NCBI GenBank assembly: GCA_914767715.1
Contig: OU612072.1
Coordinates: 21,578,001 to 21,642,000 of the forward strand
Source of the DNA: Membranipora membranacea
Taxonomy: Eukaryota; Bryozoa; Gymnolaemata; Cheilostomatida; Membraniporidae
Length of the DNA: 64,000 bases
Direction of reading: 5' to 3'
Within the stretch, counting starts at the first letter, position 1, and each line of letters begins with the position of its first letter. The position numbers and the translations under genes were made by a program. Below, one piece after another: positions 37,501 through 48,597 of the stretch. The notes under the pieces were generated by a model. That model had not been told where the DNA came from, did no database searches, and saw only the letters and a program-made list of their open reading frames with translations.

Positions 37501-38087
37501 GTTCAAACATATTTCATTATGACGCCAAACTAACGATATGAATGTATCATTGAATTTTGATTTTCATGCAGCCTTTCATAAGTCAGACATCGTTATGTTA
37601 ACGATTTGTTAAGATTATTGTTTTCTTAGCGTTAAATATTCGTTGATTAAGTTCCTTTCATAGAAATATGTTTACAATGTAGAAGGGGTATAGGCTGAGA
37701 TGGCTATAAACTCATGAATGAAACTGGGACCATCTAATTATACCAAACTCAATCAATTAAATGGCTGTTTGAACTTAGAGTAATCTACTGGTGAAACTAG
37801 CAACATGTACATAGATTGCTATTCCATTCACAGCTATATTCATCTTCTTTATACTGTAGGCAACAGTTCAGACATGGAAGGAAGAGGCAGTTCATTGGTT
37901 TAGATAATGAAAGTTTTATGTATAGTCTCATAGAATAGAAATGATCCTCAGGGCGAAGAGATCCTGAAAGTCTCAGTTGGTCACTTCATTGCGTATCCAG
38001 CTGAAGTCTTCACAAAATTGTAGTTTGACCAAGGAGTTAACTCCTTGTTTTGACTATACATGCAGGTAGTGGGTAGGTCAAATTCGC
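34540..38087. other. Intergenic, repeats and G/C runs
   Basis: No supportable exon chain. Contains an AT dinucleotide run at about 35,302-35,321, a G run at 36,401-36,415, a C run at 36,999-37,012 and short inverted motifs around 37,430-37,640 (gttagtttgacg against cgccaaactaac). The 112-codon frame at 36,577-36,915 lacks protein-like composition. Confidence 0.35.
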
Positions 38088-38825
38088 TTACACAATGCTT
38101 ATACAGTTCATAATCAAATATTCGGTTTCGTAGGCGTGGTAGTAGCTATTAGAGTCTGTGCTGTAGAGGCGCCATCGGGACTCAACCTGGCCTAGCTCGC
38201 TGTTAATGTTTGCCAAATGTTGTTGTGCATAGTCTGGGCAGATACATGTGACTAAATTATCTGCAATCAAAGAGTTAGTCCTATGAATTGTTATCCTTTT
38301 GCCTCGACATAACCATTTTTTTCTCCCCGGTCGAGATCCAGTTATGCCAGCATACTGTTTTGTTGATATTTTCGGGCTGTGGGCAACGATAGGTTCGAAA
38401 ATTACCTGTAAATAGAGCAAATAATTCTGATTTTCTTCCTCTTGAACATTACAAGCCTATATATACATATCCTACTAGTATCACAATGCAATTTGGGAAA
38501 GTCTAAAATCTCGATGTATTACACCAATGACAGAGTTACCTTTTGTATGGACCAGAATTTTTGTGGGCATAGTGAAGAGGGGCCAAGAAGGCTTTAAGGT
38601 AAAAAGTAATTTAGTTAAATAGTTTAATTGCAGGAGTCCAGGCAATAGCGGCACAAAATTAAATCTGTTGCAGGGTCAATTAGATGAGGGCAAATTTAGA
38701 TGAGTCAGAGTGCATGAAACCATTAGCCAGATTTTAGTTTAAAAAATGGAGGAGGAATGACTGGTGGTGTTGAGTCAGCTTACCTTTCCAGGTGCATCTT
38801 CCAGGTGTCTGTCACACGTCCATCC
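38088..38825 (-). CDS. 3' end of a minus-strand gene, two exons, family unknown
   Basis: The terminal exon 38,405-38,088 (acceptor ctatttacag|, ends TAA) encodes 105 residues beginning VIFEPIVAHSPKISTKQYAG, with a basic patch GRKKWLCRGKR and two later cysteines in CICPDYAQQH. The preceding exon 38,825-38,784 (donor aaag|gtaagc) encodes GWTCDRHLEDAPGK and joins at phase 0. Its acceptor (gttatag|) is pyrimidine-poor. Composition is protein-like throughout. The 5' part was not found. See 39,785 for a second copy of the small exon. Confidence 0.45.
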
Positions 38826-39079
38826 CTATAACTACACTAACCATTTCCATTTCTTTCTCTGCACAGGGGCGTCTGAAAAAAATTTAAATAAGTCGCAGTC
38901 AATCTTAAACCATCTTCATTTCAAAATTTATGAGGTGTGGGCCTACATTTGTGTTGGAATTACCTCCCGTGAAAAAGTTAAGACAAGAAAACTTTGTGAT
39001 TAGAAAACTTTTAGGCCTATAATCATTCATCTACACTCAAAACATTCAAAGAAATACTCTTACAAGACATCGCATAAAA

Positions 39080-39607
39080 TATTTTCAAAATTGAGACAAG
39101 GGTAAGTGGCTGTCCAAGGTTTATCCACACTTTATCCGCAGGACTCCAGAAAAATAGCGGACGAGTCTTTAATTGAGATTACCCTCAGGATAACATACTC
39201 TAGACCCAAAATTAAATTGAAACAAGACAACTTTGAGTTTAGAGAATTTTTAGGCCTATGATAATTCATCTACACACAAAACAGGACATATATGTAGCTT
39301 GGGCAGGCTGTGAGGGGTGGGTAGTGGGGAAAGGGGAACCCCGCTCCCCAACCAACCAACCCCGAAAGCCTGCCCAGGCTAACATATATGCATGAATAAG
39401 ATTAAATTTGATGTGAGATCCCCTATAGCATTATGCATATCGAGATGACTGACTTTCAAAGTTTATCAGTTGATGAATTGAAACCATGGCAAGTGGCTGT
39501 CCAGGGTTTATCCACACTTTATCCGCAGGAGTCCAGACAAAATGGCAAATGAGTCTATAATCAAAACCACCCTCAGGATTATATACTCTAGACACAAATG
39601 AAAATCA
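39080..39607 (+). repeat. Paired block, two diverged copies
   Basis: gtttatccacactttatccg, with flanks aagtggctgtcca and ccctcaggat, occurs at about 39,119 and 39,508. The preceding ttaggcctat.at.attcatc motif is also repeated. These are remnants of a tandem duplication of about 390 bases that also includes the exon pair at 38,784 and 39,785. Confidence 0.6.
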
Positions 39608-39870
39608 GTGGCAGGGAGGATTGGAGGGGCCAGAGGAAAATTTTGTTGCGAATTCATCCTCGTCAGGCCATGGCGAGGCATACACGAGAGACTTTTCAAA
39701 GTGAGTCAACGGTGTACAAAATCATCAGGCAGTTTAACCTCACAAATTAGATGGGGGATGACTGGTGTTGTTATGTCAGCTTACCTTTCCAGGTGCATCT
39801 TCCAGGTGTCTATCAAGAATCACTCTCCGTTACCACTTTATATTTCTTTCTCTGAATGAGGGCATCTGAA
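39508..39870 (-). pseudogene. Duplicated exon DRHLEDAPGK and a possible alternative gene end
   Basis: The region ending at 39,785 repeats the end of the 38,784 exon together with its donor (cctggaaag|gtaagctgac). The Asp codon differs only synonymously (gac versus gat). A separate minus frame at about 39,603-39,710 encodes THFEKSLVYASPWPDEDEFA and ends in TGA; it may be the last exon of this copy, but its acceptor is weak. The two loci arose by local duplication; neighbouring non-coding blocks (39,115 and 39,500) are also paired. Confidence 0.35.
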
Positions 39871-42274
39871 AAATATTAAATAATAAATATTTTTAATAGC
39901 TGCAATTAATTAAACCTTAATTTTAAAACCCACATATGTTGTTAGCCAGCATAGTCAATGTTCTATACTCTCAAAGAGTATGCATAAAAAATGTACTGAG
40001 GGTTATTTTAGTATTTTCGATCACTGTAATGTGTCATGAAATGAGCATTTGGTGGTAGGTATGATGCTACCTGACGTTATATTCTACATGTCCAATTTTG
40101 AGACACCGGTGTCACCATGTGTGGATAAGTTGACATCAAACGAGAGTGCTGACTTTATTGGTTAGAAAAGCATTCAGAATCTCTATTACAGGATGACGTA
40201 GGGGCGAAGGTTATCCTACATTTATCCAGTTATTTTGCAGTGATATCTGTTGCTGATTCTTACACATAAAATACTTTTTAGAATTTTGCAACTAAACTAT
40301 TTCATAGGAGAAATCAGCATCAGATGTTTCAAGCAGGCATGCATAGACCTAGTATTTCCAATAATACAAACTCCGACCACATTTCATGCTAAGTAAATGT
40401 AAGTAAGTTAACTTTGTACACTCATGTCTCTTTCTCACAGGATGGTCACAGAGGTTTGTAGCTTGGACCTAAAGGTGTGATCATACATAAGAATCCACAT
40501 CTTAGGATGCTTACACTCACAGCCCCTGCAATTCCTAACCCTCCATCTCCCAAAACCTAGATAAGCTTGATCCAGTTTCCCTGCATTTAGGTTTTGAGCC
40601 GGAGGCTCACCAGTATATTGGGAAAGACCGGACTGCGGGCAAATTGGATCACACCTGTTCTACCCAAACCCACATCTTTTATTTGGGGTGAAATATATTT
40701 TACTCACAGTTTTCTAGGCTGTTTCAGTCACCAGTTACGATCGTCATGTCCCAGATAAATTCAAATCCTATGTTGACACTAGGCCCCTCACACCTTCAAC
40801 AATTGCCATAAAATCAGGATCATTTGATAACGAGTCACTGGGTTAAGCTTGCGCCAACAGTGTTGGCAGACTTACCAAATCTAAAATAGAAAAGATGTGA
40901 GGTTCATAATCAGTCCAGTATTTATGGATGAGTTATCAACACCACGATGTTTAGTAAGAAGAAGCAAAAGTAAACATAATATAAAGGTTTTAACCCGGCC
41001 GACGAGAGACACTTTGATTACCAGCTAAGCGCTATGGTTTAAGATCACCTTAACTCCCACCCTCAAATCATGCAAGCTCAAAAGGTCAGCATATGGATCT
41101 GAGAGCAGATATTAATAATTGGCAGCTGATCTAGTATATTACGCTATCGAAGACAGTACTCCACAGTAGTACAACAGGGGTCAAATGAATAGCTTGAGTG
41201 ACAGTACATGACAGTACATTTATATCAACCAAAGTGAAAAAGTCCATGCAAAGATGGTCATGTACTGTACATGACCATCTCTGCATGGACTTTTTCACTT
41301 TGGTTGATAAAAATGATGAGAGATTACCAGTGACAGTTTAACAGTAGGCCTAAAACTGACTCCCCTAGGACAGTATCTTATCTTGGTGGGTGAGATTTAT
41401 TTTGGATAGCAGTGAGTGTGATTGTGTAGCTCTTTTTTTAGTTTTTACTATCACAACAAGACTCACTCAAAGACCATCAAGAGGCATGAGACGGTCTGAG
41501 AAAAAATTACTCCTTGGTTTGGCAAGTCATTCAAGCTGGTTAGCAATAGAATAGTAAGGTAGGTGACAGTGTTGAATGATTGTGCCAATAAGTTTGCTCA
41601 CCAGAACTAATGGCCAGTAATGAGTAACTATTTAGACTAATGCCAATCCAATGGCCAGTAGTTTGTTAGTAGTACTAGTAGCCAAGCCTAGGGAATAGTG
41701 CTATGTTGCTCAATTGATTTGTGCAGGTGCTTGTTAAGATGTTATTCTTTCACTCACTTTTCACCTACTAGGAATAACTCATTTCCTAGACACTCAACTG
41801 TCTGCAGATGCTTATGAGTTGGAATAAATTTCTTTTCTCAGAATATTTTACTTCCAAATTCTTCTTCACAACAAATAAATGCCAAAAACGGACCCGCTAT
41901 ATTCTTCCCAAGGTTCCACTTCAACTTTTTGAATTAAATGAAAGAGCCCCCTACTTCCTTAAATACAATTACTAATTTTGGAATTAGGGCTATGACAGAG
42001 CGGAAAAGTTTGAAAAAGTTTGAAAAAGTCTGAAATTGATAAACAGTCATCTTACTGCAATGTTCTCCTGTTATTGCCTGCCTGATATTCACATCACAAG
42101 TAAAAGAAGTAAAGATAATTATCTACAAAGTAGCAATACCAAAGGACTGCTGAATATATCCTGATTAACATGCAAGAAGAAAACATTTCAATAATAATGA
42201 TGAATATTATAAATAGATAAGATAGATAGATGCATCTAGAGGATGACTATTAGTCTACTAGTTCTATCAACAGC
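39871..42274. other. Intergenic stretch
   Basis: No exon supported. It holds the long hairpin at 41,223-41,309, and forms the upstream region of the 42,275 gene. Confidence 0.35.
41223..41309. repeat. 43-bp near-perfect hairpin with 1-nt spacer
   Basis: The left arm 41,223-41,265 (tatcaaccaaagtgaaaaag ... ggtcatgtac) and the right arm 41,267-41,309 are inverted copies with a single mismatch and one base between them. Such a tight inverted repeat is either a very young foldback element or a template for a long RNA hairpin. The left flank repeats gacagtacat twice. Confidence 0.8.
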
Positions 42275-45159
42275 ATGGATGGATTGAAGATGGGAAGAAC
42301 CAATGAGTTACTGGAACTGGCAGTACTTCTTGATGTGTCCAGCACTTCCAAAGGTAAGTCCTGTTATAAAATGGTTAGAATTGATTAAAAACAGTAGGCC
42401 TAGGTCACCTCTAGGTGTTCCACTCACTGATTAGGCCTAGCTAGTACTTATCATGTATTAAGCTGTGTCAGGGTTAAACTTTCTTTTTGAACCTACCTTT
42501 GATCTCTCTCTGCGTATAGGCTTGACCAGTCTGCTTTCATACTTATACTATCAGTGTGAGGCCCAAGCCTACTCAGAGAAAGTAAAATCAGAGCCAATAT
42601 CTTCATTTTAGATTAGCTTTAATATGCAATCAACTGTCTGTAAGACCACAATATGTGAAAAGCAGTTGCTTCACCTCTTTCTTCTTGAAAATTGGTTTTT
42701 TGGTTGTTGGTTGATTGTGAAACATTACGCATGTATGAATCATGTTTTCTCAAGATTAAAAAAGTGCTTCCAGAGTCTTCTAGCTTGGATCAGATCTTAG
42801 TGGGAAATGAGAAAAGTATGATAAACTAGATATAGGCCTACATACTTTCCTCTCAACAACCTTCATTGCCATTCTCATGTTTGAATTCATTATGGTAATT
42901 TGGCTAAGTTTTTTTCTGCTTTTAGTTGGCAAGGAACCTAGCTAGCCCTGATAATGTCTCTCATGTTATGGCGGTCACCTATGATTGGAGCAGGATGTGG
43001 ATTGTTGACAACCCTGGCCTTGAATGGAGAATTACTGACGGCCTCAAAGTCGTTATAACTAGCCCTAAGGAGGTGACTATTATTGTTATGGACTTGGTCC
43101 TGCTATTCATTCTATCACATTGTAAAGTAACATAGCTTCACTGTTATTTGCCAGTCGGATACATTTGAATTATTGGTCCTGATCAGCTATTTGTTTTCCC
43201 CTCTTTACCTCCTAATAGTGATCTTCAAACTAACTGGGTCTAAGACCTTGGCTTTCCATGTCCAGTCTTAGTGTCAACACCACAGTATTGCAGTTTGATC
43301 CCTTGCGTTAGTTACTTAATGAATATAAAAACGTCTTGATCACTGCTGTAGCTTGACCAATGAAGCCAGCTAGCCATGGTCTACTAAGCATTGATGTCTT
43401 TCCGTGTCCAGGCTCAGTGATGCTACCTCAGTGTTGGAGTTTGGTCCCTTGAGCAAGTTACTTCACGGTTAATAAAGTGTTTCAATTGTCACTACAGTTT
43501 GACTGATGAGGCCAGCTTATCTTTAGTATTGATGCCAATCCATATCCAGTCTTATTGTTCCCATATCAGCGTTTGCATTTGGTCTCATATGCAAATTATT
43601 CATTTCATGGGTAAAAAACATCTCATTCTCAGTTCAATTTCAAACAATGAGACCAGCTTCCTTCATAGCGTTGACTACAAAACACTGTCTTTGAGCGTTA
43701 TCTCCTTAGCGTGGCAATTTTTGTAATGTAAATGTACTGCATTATGGATGATTGGACATGATTGGCTTAAATGTAAAGTGTCTTTATCGAATCAGTTTTA
43801 TGCGTATAAGACAATATGTATTGTGAAACTAGAGTTCCCCCTTTTTTTGCAGTTTTGGCTGGAATCGGAACGCTTGGGAGGGAAGCACACTGCCGAGGGA
43901 GACAAGATCAGATTACTCAGCTGATGAATCAGATGACAGGAAAAGGTTAGCATCTATGTTAACTATGTACATTATAGTAAAATATGATACATGGCAAATC
44001 CTAATAATTGAGCGTCTAAAAACAGTGGCACTAGATGCAACTAAAAAGAATTGGGTGCTTTGCTTGTCCATTAAATTTCTCTCGACCTAACCATTTTCAA
44101 GTTTCTGTTTGGTTTTAAGTAATCAATATGTATGAGTGTATGTTATGACCGTGGCTACTACGTTTGGTGCGCTAGGGTCATTTAGCACACTGATCACGTG
44201 ATATACTATTGCATGTATATCTCTGATCGATAGAGGGCAAATTCACTTAGTAGTAGTATTATCACAAGGAATTTGGTGTGACGACCCGTGTTCAATTTTA
44301 TTAATAAGTGCTGGGTACATGTAGCAGTACCTAACATGTTAGGTTCTGCTACATGTTAGGTACTGCTACTAAATTGACTCTGACGATCAGAGATACACAT
44401 GTTAATAGTGTAATCGATGTCAGTGGGCGCATTGAGTGCATCAGGTTTAGGCTCTGTGCTAAGCTATCGTTTGTGATATACTCACAGTCGTTTTGAATTG
44501 TATATCCCTCAAGAATGGTTTATTATGATGAGTGTGTTGTTTTGCCGGCCAAGACTAATAATACCGGAGGTCGACTGTGTGGTTGCACTCCCCACATGCA
44601 GTAAAAAGATCCCCCTCTGCCTTCAATAAAAAGAGTAGCCGGTATTCCGGCGGGTAAGGGTATAGGGTGCAGCTTGAGTACCATGGGTTCCTGTACCTGT
44701 ACTCTAGAGGGGTAACCCTCTCCGCAATGACGACTTAAACTTAATATCCATGACATGATAGCATGATTCTGACAGTGCTTTACTTATGTTGTAGATCCTT
44801 CAGACATCATTAGAGCAGTGATGAAAAGAATGCGAGTCAACAAAGTGGATGGTGCCCTCAAGCAGATAATGGTTTTGAAGGACATTCTAACCGCCGCCAA
44901 CAACACAGGAGGGGTTATTGCAGCTCACCAAGAGGGCAAGATTTTTATCTGTGAGCATGGTGGTTTTTCTCTAGAAATAGGTAGTCTGTGTGAGGTACTT
45001 AGTATCTTTCCCCTCATGCATTATATTCTGCACATAGAGATGCCATGTTCAACCTTCGTGAAATTTCTCGCCCAGGTTATGGGTGTTGAGGGCGAGGACG
45101 GAAAGTCCTACAATCTCAGTAAAACTCAGCACGAGCTGATTAGCAAATATACACGCTGA
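42275..45159 (+). CDS. Three-exon gene, family unknown
   Basis: Exons 42,275-42,353 (ATG; donor aaag|gtaagt), 43,853-43,945 (acceptor tttttttgcag|; donor aaag|gttagc) and 44,795-45,159 (acceptor gttgtag|, TGA) join with phase 1 at both junctions. The product is about 178 residues: MDGLKMGRTNELLELAVLLD, then VLAGIGTLGREAHCRGRQDQ, then DPSDIIRAVMKRMRVNKVDG, a run of amphipathic helices, KIFICEHGGFSLEIG and a charged C-terminus. No signal peptide or membrane segment, so it is probably a soluble, mostly helical protein. Splice sites are strong and the coding signal clear, but no family was recognised. A poly(A) signal AATAAA lies at 45,573. Confidence 0.65.
42926..43087 (+). CDS. Exon-like frame inside intron 1 of the 42,275 gene
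   Basis: Between tctgcttttag| and aggag|gtgact the frame reads LARNLASPDNVSHVMAVTYD, then WSRMWIVDNPGLEWRITDG. It looks protein-like but does not keep phase with the flanking exons (preceding phase 1 against 0), so it is either an exon of another transcript or chance. Confidence 0.2.
44317..44356. repeat. 40-nt palindrome with one mismatch
   Basis: acatgtagcagtacctaaca and tgttaggttctgctacatgt are inverted copies apart from one base. A third partial arm follows (tgttaggtactgct). It lies in intron 2 of the 42,275 gene. Confidence 0.7.
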
Positions 45160-45572
45160 ATTTTGTGTAGATTATTTCTCATTTCTTAACATTGTCTGAC
45201 ATTATATTCATTTTACCTGATCTCTTTTCCCATCTTATTGCCCTTTTGCATACTTAAGTGTTGTATTCCCTTCCTTATCCTGTTTTATAACGCGTAACTC
45301 TCGGTTTATATTACTAATACTCAGTCACTTTTCTCATATTTCCCACATATAGACCTATGCCTAAGTTTTTTTCGTTTTACCTAATATCTTCTTCATCTTA
45401 TTATCATTTTGCTTACTTATGCTTACTTATATGCACTTTTTTATCTTGTTCTGTCATATTTCATTACTTGTAACTCTCATTTTTTATATTACTCTTATTA
45501 CAATTTCACTTTTCTCTTAAATCACATGCATGTACCACTCCTAAGCTCTTTTTCAACTCAGTTGTGAATAGA

Positions 45573-45578
45573 AATAAA
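45573..45578 (+). promoter_or_regulatory. Poly(A) signal AATAAA
   Basis: The first AATAAA after the stop codon at 45,159, about 410 bases downstream, giving an AT- and pyrimidine-rich 3' untranslated region. Confidence 0.4.
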
Positions 45579-45599
45579 AAAATTAGAAAATATTTGGCT

Positions 45600-48545
45600 C
45601 TGTTTCTTGATCGGAAGTATCATTGAAGTTTCGGTGTTATAAGTGAGACTGATATTTTGAAAACAATCAATTTGAATCATCATATAAATTGGCAAAGTAA
45701 CGCTACCAAGATCAGTATGATCATCTTTGAAGCCTCACTCTCGTTACTGTAACAACTATTTAACGATATCATAGCATTAGCATTATTTGAATGAATAGGC
45801 CTGGGAGGCCTGCAAACCATTTGTTATCGTTACATTGATACAAATACTAGATCCTTTTGATCAGTTTATGACCCTGAATTGATCATATTTTGACGACTTC
45901 TTAGTTCCCCTATTTAACGACTGCCTATAGTTAGAATTCGATCAAATTAACGAATGTACTTTCCTGTGTGTATATCTGCGCAGCACTATGTTGTCACTGC
46001 ACACTGTTGAATCGATAGATCAAAAAGTAGTGCCACATAAACTTTCCCCATGTGATAATTGATAGGGATGGGCACATGCTCTCATTTTATCAAAGTTTCA
46101 AGCTGTTCAGTGTTCACATTTGTATTGATATATCAATTGACTTTAGGGCATTTCTTGCGCCTAATGGTATTTTATAATCCTGTTGACAATCGCAGGAGGC
46201 CTTCTAGGGTTGTTGATTGTGAATGCCAATGTTTTGTGGGTTAACATATGCAAGAATAACATCTAAACTTTTTAGTATTTTCTACTGATTCAATTTTTTT
46301 TTTGACAGTTTATTGTTCTCACCTCGTCGATTATTCATAATTTTTCATTCCAATGCTTTGCATCCTATTCAGGTATCAGTGAACTTTAGTTCAATGCAGG
46401 TATTCCTACTGTGGATTAACATGCATATCAGTTATATTTAAGAGTACAATGAGTACGACTTGTTTTTTAAAATAAACAGCTTTCAATTAATTTCCAAAAC
46501 ATGATCAAAAGGTTCATCACTCGACAAATAGGCTGAGCACTAGGTTCATGTTGATGCACTGATCTTACATCTTGTCATATATCATTACATGATACATTTG
46601 GTTGTCGGTTGTCACTGAACTGTGTGGGTGAGTCCGGTTGAGGTTGGTGAGAGGGTCGGTCTACCTCTGTATGTCCGAAACAAGAAGTGTCATTTGTATA
46701 GCGCACACATACATATTGAGGTTTGATCACAGCAATGAACTCCCTCTTCATTGATCACAGAATGGTTTCTCAGGCATTGTGTTTAGCAATGGCAGGCAAA
46801 TTTACAAGTCAGTTTATCCCTGTGTTAAGCTTCTTATGGCTCATAGAGGGTTGCAGTTAGGTGGGAATCGGTGCTGCTAGTACACATTTTTTGGTTAGTG
46901 AGGTCCAAGACTACTATCCTGGTTAGTAGTTAGTACAAGGCAGTTTAATAATTTTTAGAAATTAGTACAAAGCAGCTTACCAATTGATTGAGGATTATAG
47001 TACGATGGCACTGCTTGCATAAACTTTGCTAATATTGAACCCTCCTTGCTATAATCATCACCATGGTAGTATCATTGCTCGTAAAGAGTTAGTTATTTTT
47101 TTATTTCTCATCTAAACAAAATTCCCTGTCCAGTGGTACAAATTATGATTCTGTAAGACCGGTGTGAGAGTATTTGTGTTCAGATATATACAAAATAAGT
47201 CTAGTTGTACACTTTTTTGTGTGTTTCAACACCTCATCAATCATTTCAGTTATTGCTGGGTGGTTAAAAGTTATATAGATAGATCAGGAATCTTGTTTAG
47301 AAGAAGTTTATTTAAACTTTCCTTCTACACCCTCTAGATTTTAAGATATATCAATTTTTACAACCCCTTATCATTTTTAGGAATTTCAACAAGAATAGCT
47401 AACCAGAGGGATTATATAGATGACACACTAAGGGTTAATCTACGCTCCTTGGGATTTTTTAGCGTGGATGGCTTTCATTAGCTGTTTGTTGGATGAAGAT
47501 GTTCTGGGCATGGAGCGCAAGCTCTGAATTTTATGGAATGTGGGTAGAGAGAAGCAAGGGTAAATCAAACCAAGGAGTAACAGCTTCCCCTGTTACTTCT
47601 TGATCAAACAGACCTATAGTTCAATGACACAATAGAACTCGTTTGTACGGAATGTCTGATGGTCACTGTAAATTCTAAATATATCAATGCAGGCGATAAT
47701 ATTAAGCTGATAGCTTTGAAAGATTATCTGCTACAAGACTGTCCAGGCAATTATTTATCGCTCTAAATCTTAACTGATGTAATGGCCCTACAAGCCCCTA
47801 ATCTGGCAACCCAGCCGCCTGTCTAAGCTACCGGTCTCATATATAACAGAATAAATATCAGTGTGGGTATTCCTTTGGCAGGAATTTGTTGAAATGATTG
47901 AAACAAGGAGTAAAAGTACTCCTTGATTGGAACTCCAGACTATAGCTGCATTGTGGAAATCCTGTCGTAATGGTCGAAACTTCTAGGAAATGTATTTGGT
48001 AGACCACATGGAACTGATGCATCGATGTTGTTTCACTCAATTACATGCAATTGATTTGAAATTAAATGCTAAAAAAATTAAACCTTTTTAGTTGAAAATT
48101 GTATTAATCTGGAGTAGGTTGGTGAAATCAGTCTTGATATTCATTGATAAACCTTTAGGTTGAAAGAACTTTCAACATACCAAACTTTTCAATGCATGCA
48201 TTCAATGGCTACAATGTACAGTTCAATCTGCCTGATCACTTTCAATGGGATTAGCTTATTGAATTGAACAAGATTCTCAGTGTCTATTTGCCAATTGTTT
48301 ACCTTTTACTTGACATCAACATCTTAGCCAAGCAGCTGAGTTCAAGCATAATTGGATGTATTGTTGTTATCCAAGTTGTTTACCCATGAAGTCATAATCA
48401 AGATAAGCCAGTCAGAATGTTAATTTTGTTGACATTGGCATTCATAGGCAACCTGCACAGATCTTAAAAGGTACCAGTAGATTTAAAAATGGTTAACCCT
48501 TTGGGTAAACACACAGATTATCGTAATGAGCTAGCAGCAGATTAT
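45600..48545. other. Intergenic stretch
   Basis: No exon supported on either strand. AT-rich with short repeats only. Confidence 0.35.
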
Positions 48546-48597
48546 CAAGAGCTGAGCCAGATACAACCACTGTATGTTGTATCGGGCTCAGCTCTTG
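48546..48597. ncRNA. Pre-miRNA-like hairpin (candidate)
   Basis: caagagctgagccagatacaa pairs with ttgtatcgggctcagctcttg: 22-base arms with one mismatch and an 8-base loop. The size suits a small-RNA precursor, but it could equally be a tiny foldback repeat. No other evidence of transcription. Confidence 0.3.

Noticed and set aside
44523-44756. 77-codon minus frame
   Set aside because: It lies in intron 2 of the 42,275 gene in a GC-richer, repeat-like stretch, with no splice support.
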